Of a DNA stretch of 64,000 bases, positions 10,341 through 18,792 are shown piece by piece (the stretch's first letter is position 1; every line of letters starts with the position of its first letter). The stretch lies in contig NZ_CP094469.1 in assembly GCF_023347295.1 (NCBI RefSeq), positions 1,054,001-1,118,000 of the forward strand, in the 5' to 3' direction. Under the pieces are notes generated by a model, which saw nothing but the letters and a program-made list of their open reading frames with translations, was not told where the DNA came from and searched no databases. The translations under genes and the position numbers were made by a program. This DNA is from Faecalibacterium sp. I3-3-33. GTDB lineage: Bacteria; Bacillota; Clostridia; Oscillospirales; Ruminococcaceae.

Positions 10341-11385
10341 AGATAAATATGAGCGCACCATAGATGAGCTTGAAACCCATGCCTGCAAATGGTGGCCGAA
10401 AGAGGTTCGTGAAGAAGCTCAAAAAATTAGCATTTTACAAGCATTGTTGGATTCGCAAGATAAATTTATCGCTATATTGAAACTTGCAAACAAAGCAGTT
10501 CCCTCAAGCCTGTTTAATCTAATCGATGCCGCCGGTTTTTCATACAACCTCTTTTTGAAGCATCTTGTTGTTTTGGTTGACTTTGGCAGCGAACCGCTTC
10601 AACGAGTCAACAAAGATTTTCGAGAGCTATTTCCTGATGGAAAATTTGTGTTCGACATTGGAAATGGCCCTTGTGAATATACATTCTCCGCATTGCCTGT
10701 TTCTGGTGTTCTGACCAATAAACGCATGAAAATCGACACCTTGGAAAACTTGGCTTCTACTCGTGCAGATGTAAATCTGTGCAAAGATTTGATTATGTTA
10801 TTGACTTTTGGTGGTGCAGCAGTTGAAGCAAGTAACCGTGCTATTTTCTTTAAGTGTACACCCTATGAATACCTTGGAGATGATACTGAGGTTGAAACTT
10901 TCGTCCGGCAAAATTACATTCGCGTAAGTAGAATCATTAGCGGTAAGACTGCTTCTGATCTCGGCAATGTAGCTCAACAGTATGTGGTGGAATATTTAAC
11001 TACTACTTTAGGCGAGAATTATTGCGTGAAAAGCAACGGTACAATTCCGGGTGTCACTCAAAATGACGGCGATACGTTAACAAACTTTGATGTTGTAGTA
11101 GACCGTGTAGATGACCATAGCCGTCACAAGAAGTATGTTGCCATTGAAGTAACTTTCCAAGAAACCACAAATAGTACGATTGAACGTAAAGGCGGTCAGG
11201 CTCGTGACAGATTCGAGAAAATCGCTAATAGCCGAAACTACATTGCTTATATTATAGATGGTGCTGGTAATTTTGCAAGAAGAGCCGCTGTAAGGGTACT
11301 TTGTGAAAACAGCCATTGTACTGTTGCATATACTCCGGAAGAGTTCCAGTTGCTGACGGAGTTTATTAAGGAGAGAATTGGATGA
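10333..11385 (+). CDS. Probable type II restriction endonuclease
   Basis: The 350-residue protein has a C-terminal stretch NFDVVVDRVDD...KYVAIEVTFQETTNS (about residues 256-286) that reads as a PD-(D/E)xK-like core, Asp then Glu-x-Thr. It overlaps the methyltransferase start by four bases (ATGA), the usual R-M pairing. The lengths of R (350) and M (426) are like those of the BanI/HgiCI group as I recall them, but that is weak evidence and the recognition site is not predicted. A role other than DNA cleavage is possible, yet the neighbour makes restriction the best reading. Confidence 0.75.
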   Translation: MNEDKYERTIDELETHACKWWPKEVREEAQKISILQALLDSQDKFIAILKLANKAVPSSLFNLIDAAGFSYNLFLKHLVVLVDFGSEPLQRVNKDFRELFPDGKFVFDIGNGPCEYTFSALPVSGVLTNKRMKIDTLENLASTRADVNLCKDLIMLLTFGGAAVEASNRAIFFKCTPYEYLGDDTEVETFVRQNYIRVSRIISGKTASDLGNVAQQYVVEYLTTTLGENYCVKSNGTIPGVTQNDGDTLTNFDVVVDRVDDHSRHKKYVAIEVTFQETTNSTIERKGGQARDRFEKIANSRNYIAYIIDGAGNFARRAAVRVLCENSHCTVAYTPEEFQLLTEFIKERIG

Positions 11386-12662
11386 TAAGAACAATTGATT
11401 TGTTCGCTGGTGTTGGTGGTATCCGTCTGGGTGCTGAGGCAGCACTAAAAAAACATGGTATTGATTCTAAATGTGTTTTGTCCAGCGAAATCAATGAAAA
11501 AGCCTGTGAGACATACCAGCTGAACTTCGGCGAACATCCTTGTGGTGACATCCATGAAATCACTGAGATTGAACCGTTTGACTTTTTGCTTGGTGGTTTT
11601 CCGTGTCAACCGTTTTCGTATGCAGGCAAGCGAAAAGGATTTGGTGACACTAGAGGTACGTTGTTTTTTGAAATTGAGCGTATCCTTCAAAAGTACCAGC
11701 CAAAAGCTTTTCTTCTCGAAAATGTAAGAGGTTTATATACGCATGATGAAGGGCGTACTTTTGATACTATCATGTCAAAACTCCACGATTTAGGATATGG
11801 AACTTATGATATGTTGCTTAATAGTTCCAACTTTGGAGTGCCCCAAAATCGTGTGCGTTTATATATTCTCGGGATTAAAAACGCTACGCCCAAAATGTCA
11901 CTAAGAACTAATCTGGGCGCGACAGATTCTCATGACTTTAAGCGAAAGTATGAACAAACAAATTTCTTTGAGCTTGGCAATTCTCAGTCCAAACGGATGG
12001 TCAGGGATATAATTGAAGAAACTGTTGACGAAAAATATTACTGCTCTAAAACCTTTGAAAATCAGTTGCGGTCTGTTGTTGGCGATGATTTGTCAAGATT
12101 AAATGGTTGCCGACTCATTGACTATCGTGGCGGTCAATCTTTGCACTCATGGGAACTCGGAACAAAGGGACATTGTACTCCCCAAGAAATCAAGTTTATG
12201 AACCTCCTTATTCAGAATCGTCGAAAACCGATTTTTGGGAAACAGCAGGACGGAAAGAAGCTTAGCCTAGAGCAAATACAGACCTTTTACACTGATAAAG
12301 ATATTCTGGATGTAATAGAGTCTTTGAAGCAAAAGGGCTACCTGAAAGAAGATAATGGAAGATTTAACCCTGTATGTGGAAATATGTCTTTTGAGGTCTT
12401 TAAGTTTCTTGACCCTAATAGCATTTCTATTACGCTAACCTCGTCCGATTCCAATCGTCTTGGCGTTGTTCAAAATAATCGACCGAGGCGAATTACACCG
12501 AGGGAGTGTGCAAGACTTCAAGGTTTTCCAGATAGTTTTATTGTAAATCCCACAGATGCTTTTGCATACAAGCAGTTTGGAAACTCCGTTTCCGTTCCAG
12601 TGATCGAAGCTGTTGTAAATGATTTTATTGAGCAGAACAAAGACGTGCTGAACTGGAAATAA
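11382..12662 (+). CDS. DNA (cytosine-5) methyltransferase
   Basis: The 426-residue enzyme would methylate C5 of cytosine in the site cut by the neighbouring endonuclease, protecting host and element DNA. All key motifs are present: motif I DLFAGVGGIR (6-15), motif IV GGFPCQPFS with catalytic Cys75, motif VI LLENVRGL (about 107), motif VIII QNRVRLYILG (about 158), motif IX RECARLQGFPDSF (about 372) and motif X QFGNSVSVPV (about 395). The target-recognition region lies between motifs VIII and IX. AT-rich codon use differs from the GC-rich tnp and mob genes on either side, a sign of separate acquisition. Confidence 0.95.
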   Translation: MIRTIDLFAGVGGIRLGAEAALKKHGIDSKCVLSSEINEKACETYQLNFGEHPCGDIHEITEIEPFDFLLGGFPCQPFSYAGKRKGFGDTRGTLFFEIERILQKYQPKAFLLENVRGLYTHDEGRTFDTIMSKLHDLGYGTYDMLLNSSNFGVPQNRVRLYILGIKNATPKMSLRTNLGATDSHDFKRKYEQTNFFELGNSQSKRMVRDIIEETVDEKYYCSKTFENQLRSVVGDDLSRLNGCRLIDYRGGQSLHSWELGTKGHCTPQEIKFMNLLIQNRRKPIFGKQQDGKKLSLEQIQTFYTDKDILDVIESLKQKGYLKEDNGRFNPVCGNMSFEVFKFLDPNSISITLTSSDSNRLGVVQNNRPRRITPRECARLQGFPDSFIVNPTDAFAYKQFGNSVSVPVIEAVVNDFIEQNKDVLNWK

Positions 12663-12712
12663 CGTAATTTAATATTTTTGTGGGTTGAGTTTCAGAAAGG
12701 AGGTTGGATGTT

Positions 12713-13885
12713 ATGGCAAAATCGATTCCCGCTTTGGTAACGCCAGAGGTTCTTGTTTGGGCGAGAGAATTGGATGCCATTTCTGTTGATGAAATTGCAT
12801 CTAAAATGAAAATCCCACCTCAAAAAATTGAAGAATGGGAAGATGGAATATCTTACCCGACATTGACTCAGGCAAAAGAACTGGCTAGGCAGTATAGGGT
12901 TCCGTTTGTTTACTTCTATCTTCCGGATACGCCTCAAAAGAAGAAGCGACTTAGCAAAGTGGACTATCGTGCTTTTGGAAACATGGGTGTTCAGAGTACA
13001 GAATCTCGTGAATTAAGATGGCTCTTAAGGGACATTGAGGATCGCCGAGACTCCATGTTGGATTTGTACGAGGAAATCGGCAAGAAAACGTTGGATTTCC
13101 CGATTAAAGTTGATGTGAAAAGCAGCAACGAGGAAATCGCAAAGGTTATTCGAGAACTGCTAAATCTGAATATGACTACCCAAAAGAAGTTTCGCTATCC
13201 CGAAAAAGCATTATCCCATTGTGTAGAAGCCCTGGAAAAAAAAGATGTACTTGTATTTCAAGCTGCAAAAATAGAAACGAGTGAAATGCGAGGATTATCT
13301 GTTGCGTATGAGCAAATGCCGATAATCGTTCTGAATCGAAAAGACGAACCTTCGGCAAGATTATTTACCCTCTGTCATGAACTTGTTCATATTGTCACCC
13401 GTACATCTGGAATTTGCACAGATGTATCTGAAAATTCCACTTCTAATAATGAATTGGAATTACGATGCAATCAAATTGCAGGAATGGTGTTGGTTCCGAA
13501 ATCGAGTATTGCCAAGCACCCAATTATAAAAGAGATTCAAATCTATGGCTTTGATGATGGACGTGTCGGCAAAATAGCAAAAGACTTTGCGGTAAGTAAG
13601 CAAGTTATTCTTCACTGCCTTTGGGAACTCAACATTATCTCTCAGCCGTTTTATTATGAAACGCTTAATCGGTATTCGGATGAGTATAAAGCGTATAAAG
13701 CTCAAAAACCCAAAAAAGGTTTTCTTCCGCCAGTCACTGATACTGTGTCACAAGTTGGAAAACTATATGCAAGGACAGTACTCAATGCTTACTACGCAGA
13801 GAAGATAACGGCAAGAGATACGTCAAGTTATTTACTAAATCTCAAAGCTAAAAATTTCGGGAAACTGGAAAGGTGGTGCTTCTAG
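12713..13885 (+). CDS. Xre-type HTH fused to ImmA/IrrE metallopeptidase
   Basis: The 390-residue protein has an N-terminal HTH (about 20-62, SVDEIASKMKIPPQKIEEWE) and a zinc metallopeptidase domain with HELVH at 222-226. Proteins of this family cleave repressors or act as the partner of a toxin. ATG 12713 follows AAAGGAGG at 12697; a TTG at 12704 is too close to that site. Its stop overlaps the GTG start of the DUF4411 gene by one base. The pair follows the methyltransferase after 50 bases with no terminator, so it probably belongs to the same transcript. Confidence 0.9.
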   Translation: MAKSIPALVTPEVLVWARELDAISVDEIASKMKIPPQKIEEWEDGISYPTLTQAKELARQYRVPFVYFYLPDTPQKKKRLSKVDYRAFGNMGVQSTESRELRWLLRDIEDRRDSMLDLYEEIGKKTLDFPIKVDVKSSNEEIAKVIRELLNLNMTTQKKFRYPEKALSHCVEALEKKDVLVFQAAKIETSEMRGLSVAYEQMPIIVLNRKDEPSARLFTLCHELVHIVTRTSGICTDVSENSTSNNELELRCNQIAGMVLVPKSSIAKHPIIKEIQIYGFDDGRVGKIAKDFAVSKQVILHCLWELNIISQPFYYETLNRYSDEYKAYKAQKPKKGFLPPVTDTVSQVGKLYARTVLNAYYAEKITARDTSSYLLNLKAKNFGKLERWCF

Positions 13886-14349
13886 TGGGAGACAAATATG
13901 TATTTGATGCTAACATATTTATCAATCTACATCAGAGGCAGCCAAGAGATGTTTATCCTTCTGTATGGAATAAAATTGATGAACTCATGGCGAGTGGAAC
14001 GATAATATCGAGCCGTGAAGTTTATGATGAGCTAACAAGAAGTGACGATTCGTTATCCGAATGGGCGAAAAGTAGGAAAGAATATTTTTTACCATCGGAA
14101 ATTTCCATTCAAGAAAAGGTTCGCAAAATTTTATCAGAGCATCGTGGGCTTGTTGAGGGCGGAAAGAAACAAAACAACGCAGATCCTTTTGTAATAGCTC
14201 TTGCGCAAGAACAGCACTGCGCATTGGTTACAGAAGAAGTTCGCTCTAATAGTCTTAATGCTCCCAAAATCCCCAATATCTGTGATGCCTATGGGGTTAC
14301 ATGTATCAACTTTGTTGAGTTTACCCGTGAGATGAAACTGACTTTTTAA
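13885..14349 (+). CDS. DUF4411 family PIN-like protein
   Basis: The 154-residue protein begins GDKYVFDANIFINLHQ, with the conserved Asp at position 8 typical of PIN-like nucleases, and has a second acidic point in NNADPFVIALA. I chose GTG 13885, eight bases after AAAGGTGG; GTG 13873 lies inside that site. DUF4411 genes are commonly found directly after Xre-ImmA/IrrE genes, and the pair has been suggested to act as a toxin-antitoxin module. Here it ends the five-gene operon before a strong terminator. RNase activity is inferred only from the fold. Confidence 0.85.
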   Translation: MGDKYVFDANIFINLHQRQPRDVYPSVWNKIDELMASGTIISSREVYDELTRSDDSLSEWAKSRKEYFLPSEISIQEKVRKILSEHRGLVEGGKKQNNADPFVIALAQEQHCALVTEEVRSNSLNAPKIPNICDAYGVTCINFVEFTREMKLTF

Positions 14350-14358
14350 TAGCAATAT

Positions 14359-14402
14359 AGCAGGAAGCAACTTTCGTAGGAGTAGATGCTTCCTGCTTTT
14401 TG
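14359..14402 (+). terminator. Terminator closing the defence operon
   Basis: AGCAGGAAGCA (14359-14369) and TGCTTCCTGCT (14387-14397) form an 11-bp stem followed by TTTTTG. It marks the right edge of the AT-rich cargo. Confidence 0.85.
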
Positions 14403-14444
14403 TATTCCTTACATATACCAATCATAAAAGAGGAGTGTGATGCC

Positions 14445-14762
14445 ATGACCCAACCGAAAACAGACCTAGCCTACCTCCACAACGAAAAAGCCAAAGCAGA
14501 GCAGAAGCTGCGCTCTTGCCAGCACCGAGAGAAGATTCTTGAACGCCAGATGTCAGAGCTGAACCGAAAAGAGCGCGTGCATCGTCTTTGCACTCGTGCT
14601 GGAATGCTGGAAAGTTTTCTGGTCTGTCCGGGAGAATTGACCGATGATCAGGTGATGGAACTGCTGAAAATCTCGTTCCGCCAGCCTGAAGTCGTGCTGG
14701 CACTTGCAAAGATGGTGCATGATGTTCACGAACGCAGCAACGTCCAAAACCCTTTAGAATAA
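14445..14762 (+). CDS. DUF3847-type mobilization accessory protein
   Basis: The 105-residue protein has a basic coiled coil (about 8-55: repeated Lys/Arg/Glu) and a short helical C-terminal part. ATG 14445 follows AGAGGAG at 14429. Genes of this kind regularly stand just before MobA/MobL relaxase genes in Tn4451-like and Tn1549-like elements, so a part in the relaxosome is likely but not shown. Confidence 0.7.
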   Translation: MTQPKTDLAYLHNEKAKAEQKLRSCQHREKILERQMSELNRKERVHRLCTRAGMLESFLVCPGELTDDQVMELLKISFRQPEVVLALAKMVHDVHERSNVQNPLE

Positions 14763-15026
14763 AGGGCGCAATTATACACCGTTCCGGTGAAATTGCGGTC
14801 TTGCAGACGGCTCGATGAAATCGAAGCTGGCGTTTGTGCGCCAGCCCGATTCCATCACAAGGAAAACTGCATTTTCCTTGCGCTGCTCCGCAGCTATCCT
14901 TTTGCGGCTCCCGCCTAAGACCGAAGCGCACGGCACTCCGTTCCCAAGGCGGCGAGCACAACCGAATATGATTCCAGACCGTTCATCAAGAGCAATCTTG
15001 CTGGGCGGTCTTTTTGTTTGGGGGTG
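14763..15026. other. Gene-less region before mobA; candidate transfer origin
   Basis: The 264 bases between the DUF3847 gene and the relaxase hold several inverted repeats, for example CTGGCG/CGCCAG around 14827-14844 and GACCGTTC...GGCGGTC around 14978-15010 followed by TTTTTG. No open frame with a ribosome binding site is visible. The site directly before a MobA/MobL gene is where an oriT is expected; the nick site is not identified. Confidence 0.45.
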
Positions 15027-16604
15027 ATGCCTATTCCGTGTCCGCATTTCAAAATCACCATCGTCAAGCGTAGCCAAGGACAGTCCGCTGTTGCCGGGGC
15101 CGCTTATCAGAGCGGTGAACGGCTGTTCAGCGAGTACGACCAGAAAACGAAATTCTACAACAAGAAGAAAGAGCTTGTCCACGCCGAAATCATGCTGCCG
15201 TCCCATGCGCCGCCCGGATTTGCAGACCGGGCAACCCTCTGGAACGCCGTGGAAGCTGTGGAGAACCAGTGGAACTCCCAGCTTGCCCGGCGCATCGTGC
15301 TGGCATTTCCGGTGGAGGTGCCGAAGGAACAGTATCTCTCCATGATAAAGGAATTTTGTCAGGAGCAGTTTGTTTCCAAAGGCATGATAGCCGACTTTGC
15401 CATCCACGACAAAGGCGATGGAAACCCACACGCCCACATTCTGCTGACGATTCGGGCAATGGACGAACATGGCAAGTGGCTCCCGAAAGCCCGCAAGGTT
15501 TACGACCTTGACGAGAACGGCGAGCGCATCCAACTCCCATCCGGCAACTGGAAATGCCACAAAGAAAATACGGTGGACTGGAACGACCAGAAGTACGCCG
15601 AGGTCTGGCGGCATAGCTGGGAGACTATCACCAACCGCTATCTGGAAGCCGCTGGCAGACCGGAACGTGTTGACCTCCGCTCATTCGAGCGGCAGGGAGT
15701 GCAGCAGATTCCGACCGTCCATCTCGGCCCCGCTGCTCACCAGATGGAGAAGCGAGGAATCGAAACCTTTCTCGGAAATCTCAATCGGGATATTCGCACT
15801 GCCAACAGCCTGATGCAGTCCATCCGCAGCACCATCCGTGGGCTGCAACGCTGGATCGCAGACCTGGCCGAAAAGAAGCAGATTCTTTTGGATGCACTGG
15901 AACAAGCAAAGGAACCCACGCTGTCCAATCTGCTGGTGGACTACTTCAACCTCCGCAATGAGCAGCGCAGCGGGTGGTCGAGTAAGGCGCAGATAAAATG
16001 CACAGCCCGTGACCTTTCCGAAGTCATGCAGGCTGTTGACTATCTGAAAGCCCACTCGCTGAACACGGTCGAGGACTTGAACGCTGCAATCAAAGACCTG
16101 AACCAGACTGCCGCCCCTCTCCGCAGACAGTTGAAGCAGAACGAGAACCGGATGCGTTCAATTGCTCAAATCAAGGACGCTGCCGCCGTCCATGACAAGC
16201 TGAAGCCCATCCATGATACCTTTATCAAGAAGAACTTCAAGCTGATCAAGGACGCTTATGCCGCCCAGCACAAAGAGGAATTGGACGCCTTTAACAAAGC
16301 TGTCCGCACCCTGATGAAACTGAACGGCAGCACAACTGTGGATTTTTCGGCATTGGATGCCGAATTTTCGGTGCTGCAATCGGGCAGCGCCGAGCTGCGC
16401 AGCCAGCTTGAAGCCCTGCAACCCGACCTGACCGCGCTGAAAAATATCCGCAAGTATATCGACATGGTGCTGAATAAGCAGCAGCTTTCCGCATCGGACG
16501 GCAAGACCCCGGAGAAAGAATCTGTGCTGAAGAAGCTGCATGAAGCCAAAGCCACCGCCGCCCCGAAGAGACCGGAGCAGCAGAAGAACACACCGGAACT
16601 TTAA
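15027..16604 (+). CDS. mobA: MobA/MobL family relaxase
   Basis: The 525-residue relaxase would nick the oriT of the nested transposon so that it can be mobilized by a conjugative machine such as that of the surrounding ICE. The N-terminal half is the MobA/MobL domain, with AAYQSGERL near residue 27 (probable catalytic Tyr) and the metal-binding His pair in GNPHAHILL (135, 137). The C-terminal half is a long coiled coil. ATG 15027 is preferred; GTG 15024 and TTG 15018 are in frame. It takes the place of tnpZ of Tn4451. Confidence 0.9.
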   Translation: MPIPCPHFKITIVKRSQGQSAVAGAAYQSGERLFSEYDQKTKFYNKKKELVHAEIMLPSHAPPGFADRATLWNAVEAVENQWNSQLARRIVLAFPVEVPKEQYLSMIKEFCQEQFVSKGMIADFAIHDKGDGNPHAHILLTIRAMDEHGKWLPKARKVYDLDENGERIQLPSGNWKCHKENTVDWNDQKYAEVWRHSWETITNRYLEAAGRPERVDLRSFERQGVQQIPTVHLGPAAHQMEKRGIETFLGNLNRDIRTANSLMQSIRSTIRGLQRWIADLAEKKQILLDALEQAKEPTLSNLLVDYFNLRNEQRSGWSSKAQIKCTARDLSEVMQAVDYLKAHSLNTVEDLNAAIKDLNQTAAPLRRQLKQNENRMRSIAQIKDAAAVHDKLKPIHDTFIKKNFKLIKDAYAAQHKEELDAFNKAVRTLMKLNGSTTVDFSALDAEFSVLQSGSAELRSQLEALQPDLTALKNIRKYIDMVLNKQQLSASDGKTPEKESVLKKLHEAKATAAPKRPEQQKNTPEL

Positions 16605-16616
16605 GGAGGAAGGAAT

Positions 16617-18482
16617 ATGACCTACACGCAAGCCAAAATTGACCGTGCAAACGCCGCCAATCTGGAAGATTTTCTCCGTGCGCAGGGCGAAACGCTGGTG
16701 CACAGCGGAAAAGAGTATCGCTGGAAAGCTCACGACAGTCTGACCGTGTGCGGAAACAAATGGTTCCGGCACAGCCAGAGCAAGGGCGGCTATCCGGTCG
16801 ATTTTGTGATGGAGTTTTACGGCAAGTCCTTCCCTGAAGCGGTGCAGATGCTGACCGGAGAGCCAGGTGAAGCCCAGCCGGAGACTGACCCCGCCCCCTC
16901 TCCGGCGTTTCGCTTGCCGCTGCGGAACGTCACCAATGCCAACATCCTGAACTATCTGACGCAGGAACGGAAACTCAGTCCCTCGCTGGTGAACTTCTTC
17001 ATTGCCGCCGGAGATATTTACGAGGATGCTGCTCACCACAACGTGGTCTTTGTGGGGCGGGATGCAGACGGGCATCCACGCTATGCAAGCAGCCGTGGGA
17101 TTCGGGAGAAGTTCCGGCAGGATGCAGCCGGCGCAGAAAAGGCATTTGGCTTTGCCCATCGTGGCACCGACAAGCAGTTGCTGGTCTTTGAAGCCCCCAT
17201 CGACCTGCTGTCTTTCATTGAGCTGTTTCCGAAAAACTGGCAGCAGCACAATTATCTGTCACTGGGCGGTGTGTCTGCAAAGGCATTGCAGCAGTTTCTT
17301 TCTGAACGCCCGGACATGGAACGTGCGTTCCTCTGTCTGGATGCCGATAAAGCCGGAGAGGATGCCTGCAAGCGGCTGGCTGCTCTGCTGCCGGACACCG
17401 TGAGCGTGACCCGCATTCAGCCCACCAGAAAGGACTGGAACGAAGTTCTTGTCCACCGGGCAGAGATTCCAAACCGGGATTATTTCAAAAGCACCGTTCT
17501 GAAAGAGCCGCCGAAAAAGGATTCTGTCAAGATCATCCGCATGAGCGATGTGGAACTAACCCCGGTGGACTGGCTCTGGAAGCCGTATCTTCCCTTTGGA
17601 AAGCTGAGTGTGCTGCAAGGAAATCCCGGTGAGGGCAAGACCTATTTTGCTATGCACCTTGCCGCCGCCTGCACCAACGGAAAGCTGATGCCCAACATGG
17701 AACGTCTGGAACCGTTCAACGTGATCTATCAGACCGCCGAGGACGGTCTGGGCGATACGGTCAAGCCCCGCCTGATCGAAGCGGGTGCAGACCTTGACCG
17801 TGTGCTTGTCATTGACGACAGCGATGTGCAGTTGACGCTTTCGGACGAACGAATTGAAAAAGCCATCATCGAGAACAACGCCCGATTGGTCATCATCGAC
17901 CCGATCCAGGCGTATCTCGGTGCCGATGTGGACATGAACCGGGCGAACGAAGTCCGGCCCATCTTCATGCGGCTGGGACAGGTAGCGCAGCGAACAGGCT
18001 GCGCTATTTTGCTGATTGGGCACCTGAACAAAGCAGCCGGGATGCAGAGCCTGCAACGTGGTCTCGGCTCCATCGACATTGCCGCCGCTGTGCGCAGCGT
18101 CATGTTCATCGGCAAGCTGAAGCACGACCCGACTATGCGAATCCTGACCCATGAGAAAAGTTCGCTTGCCCCGCCGGGTGCATCGCTGGCGTTCTCGCTG
18201 GGCGATGAAAGTGGATTCCACTGGGTCGGCGAGTACGACATCACCGCTGACGAAATGCTGTCCGGCATCGAGCCGCAGCGTGAAACCAAGACCCAGCAAG
18301 CCAAAGACCTGATCTGCACCCTGCTTGCCGGAGGAAAGCAGGTGCTCAGCGAGAACATCGACAAGGCGGCTCTGGAAAGGGGCATCCCCGGCAGAACTGT
18401 CCGGGATGCCAAACGGGAACTGGGCGATGCCCTGAAAAGCAAGATTGTGGAAGGCCGCAAAAAGGTCTTTTGGATGGAATAA
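16617..18482 (+). CDS. Toprim primase-like / RepA-type AAA helicase fusion
   Basis: The 621-residue protein begins with a small CHC2-like region (NKWFRHSQSKGGYPVDFV, about 48-70), then a DUF3991/Toprim-like part (VFEAPIDLL about 188; CLDADKAG about 240) and a RepA-like ATPase with Walker A GNPGEGKTYF (about 336) and a Walker B-like LVIIDPIQAYL (about 424). ATG 16617 follows AGGAGGAAGG. It follows the relaxase after 12 bases. It probably supports replication of the circular or transferred form of the element. Confidence 0.85.
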   Translation: MTYTQAKIDRANAANLEDFLRAQGETLVHSGKEYRWKAHDSLTVCGNKWFRHSQSKGGYPVDFVMEFYGKSFPEAVQMLTGEPGEAQPETDPAPSPAFRLPLRNVTNANILNYLTQERKLSPSLVNFFIAAGDIYEDAAHHNVVFVGRDADGHPRYASSRGIREKFRQDAAGAEKAFGFAHRGTDKQLLVFEAPIDLLSFIELFPKNWQQHNYLSLGGVSAKALQQFLSERPDMERAFLCLDADKAGEDACKRLAALLPDTVSVTRIQPTRKDWNEVLVHRAEIPNRDYFKSTVLKEPPKKDSVKIIRMSDVELTPVDWLWKPYLPFGKLSVLQGNPGEGKTYFAMHLAAACTNGKLMPNMERLEPFNVIYQTAEDGLGDTVKPRLIEAGADLDRVLVIDDSDVQLTLSDERIEKAIIENNARLVIIDPIQAYLGADVDMNRANEVRPIFMRLGQVAQRTGCAILLIGHLNKAAGMQSLQRGLGSIDIAAAVRSVMFIGKLKHDPTMRILTHEKSSLAPPGASLAFSLGDESGFHWVGEYDITADEMLSGIEPQRETKTQQAKDLICTLLAGGKQVLSENIDKAALERGIPGRTVRDAKRELGDALKSKIVEGRKKVFWME

Positions 18483-18589
18483 GCCATTTGGTTGGCAGAA
18501 AATTTTGGCTGGCAAGAACTTCATGGTACACCCACAGTTGCCAGTCTGCCAGTCAAATTCAAAAAGTGACGATAAAAGGAGAAATCAAA

Positions 18590-18777
18590 TGGAGAATCAG
18601 AATTCGAGTTATTCGGTGCAGATTGGCAAAACCACCTTTATTGTGTGCGTGAAGCAGTCCGAAACCGCCAAAAAGCCGATTGAAAAGATGTTCAAGGATA
18701 TGTGCAGACATGAGGTCACAAGGGCCTTCCTTGCGGACAACCTGATGAATTTAGAAAAATTACCGAAAACCTCTTGA
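18590..18777 (+). CDS. tnpW: TnpW-family protein at the right end of the transposon
   Basis: The 62-residue product contains YSVQIGKTTFIVCVKQSETA and a basic C-terminal helix, the TnpW pattern. ATG 18590 follows AAAGGAG. TnpW is the last gene of Tn4451 too. Its stop codon TGA (18775-18777) overlaps the TTGACG that serves as -35 box in the circular form. Its function is unknown. Confidence 0.8.
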
Positions 18778-18792
18778 CGAAGTCCAGCCCGA
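18774..18792 (+). promoter_or_regulatory. Right end of nested transposon: -35 box of the circle-joint promoter
   Basis: TTGACG at 18774-18779 is followed by 13 bases up to the terminal GA (18791-18792). In a circle the next four bases come from 6441-6444, giving a 17-base spacer to TATACT at 6445. In the integrated state no -10 box follows at the right distance. Confidence 0.75.

Larger units (their letters stand above)
6441..18792 (+). mobile_element. Tn4451-like mobilizable transposon carrying a defence block
   Basis: The 12,352-bp insert splits helicase codon ga|a at 6439-6441 and is flanked by GA at 6439-6440 and 18791-18792, the dinucleotide at which TnpX-type large serine recombinases are known to cut. 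Rejoining 6440 to 18793 restores the frame exactly (5,918 + 1,678 = 7,596 bases, 2,532 codons). The gene set matches the Tn4451 plan: tnpX, tnpV, cargo, mobilization protein, tnpW. The cargo is a restriction-modification and ImmA/IrrE-DUF4411 block instead of a drug-resistance gene. Confidence 0.9.

Noticed and set aside
15091..15345. Small frames inside the MobA gene
   Set aside because: They are off-frame readings of a GC-rich gene, with no ribosome binding site.
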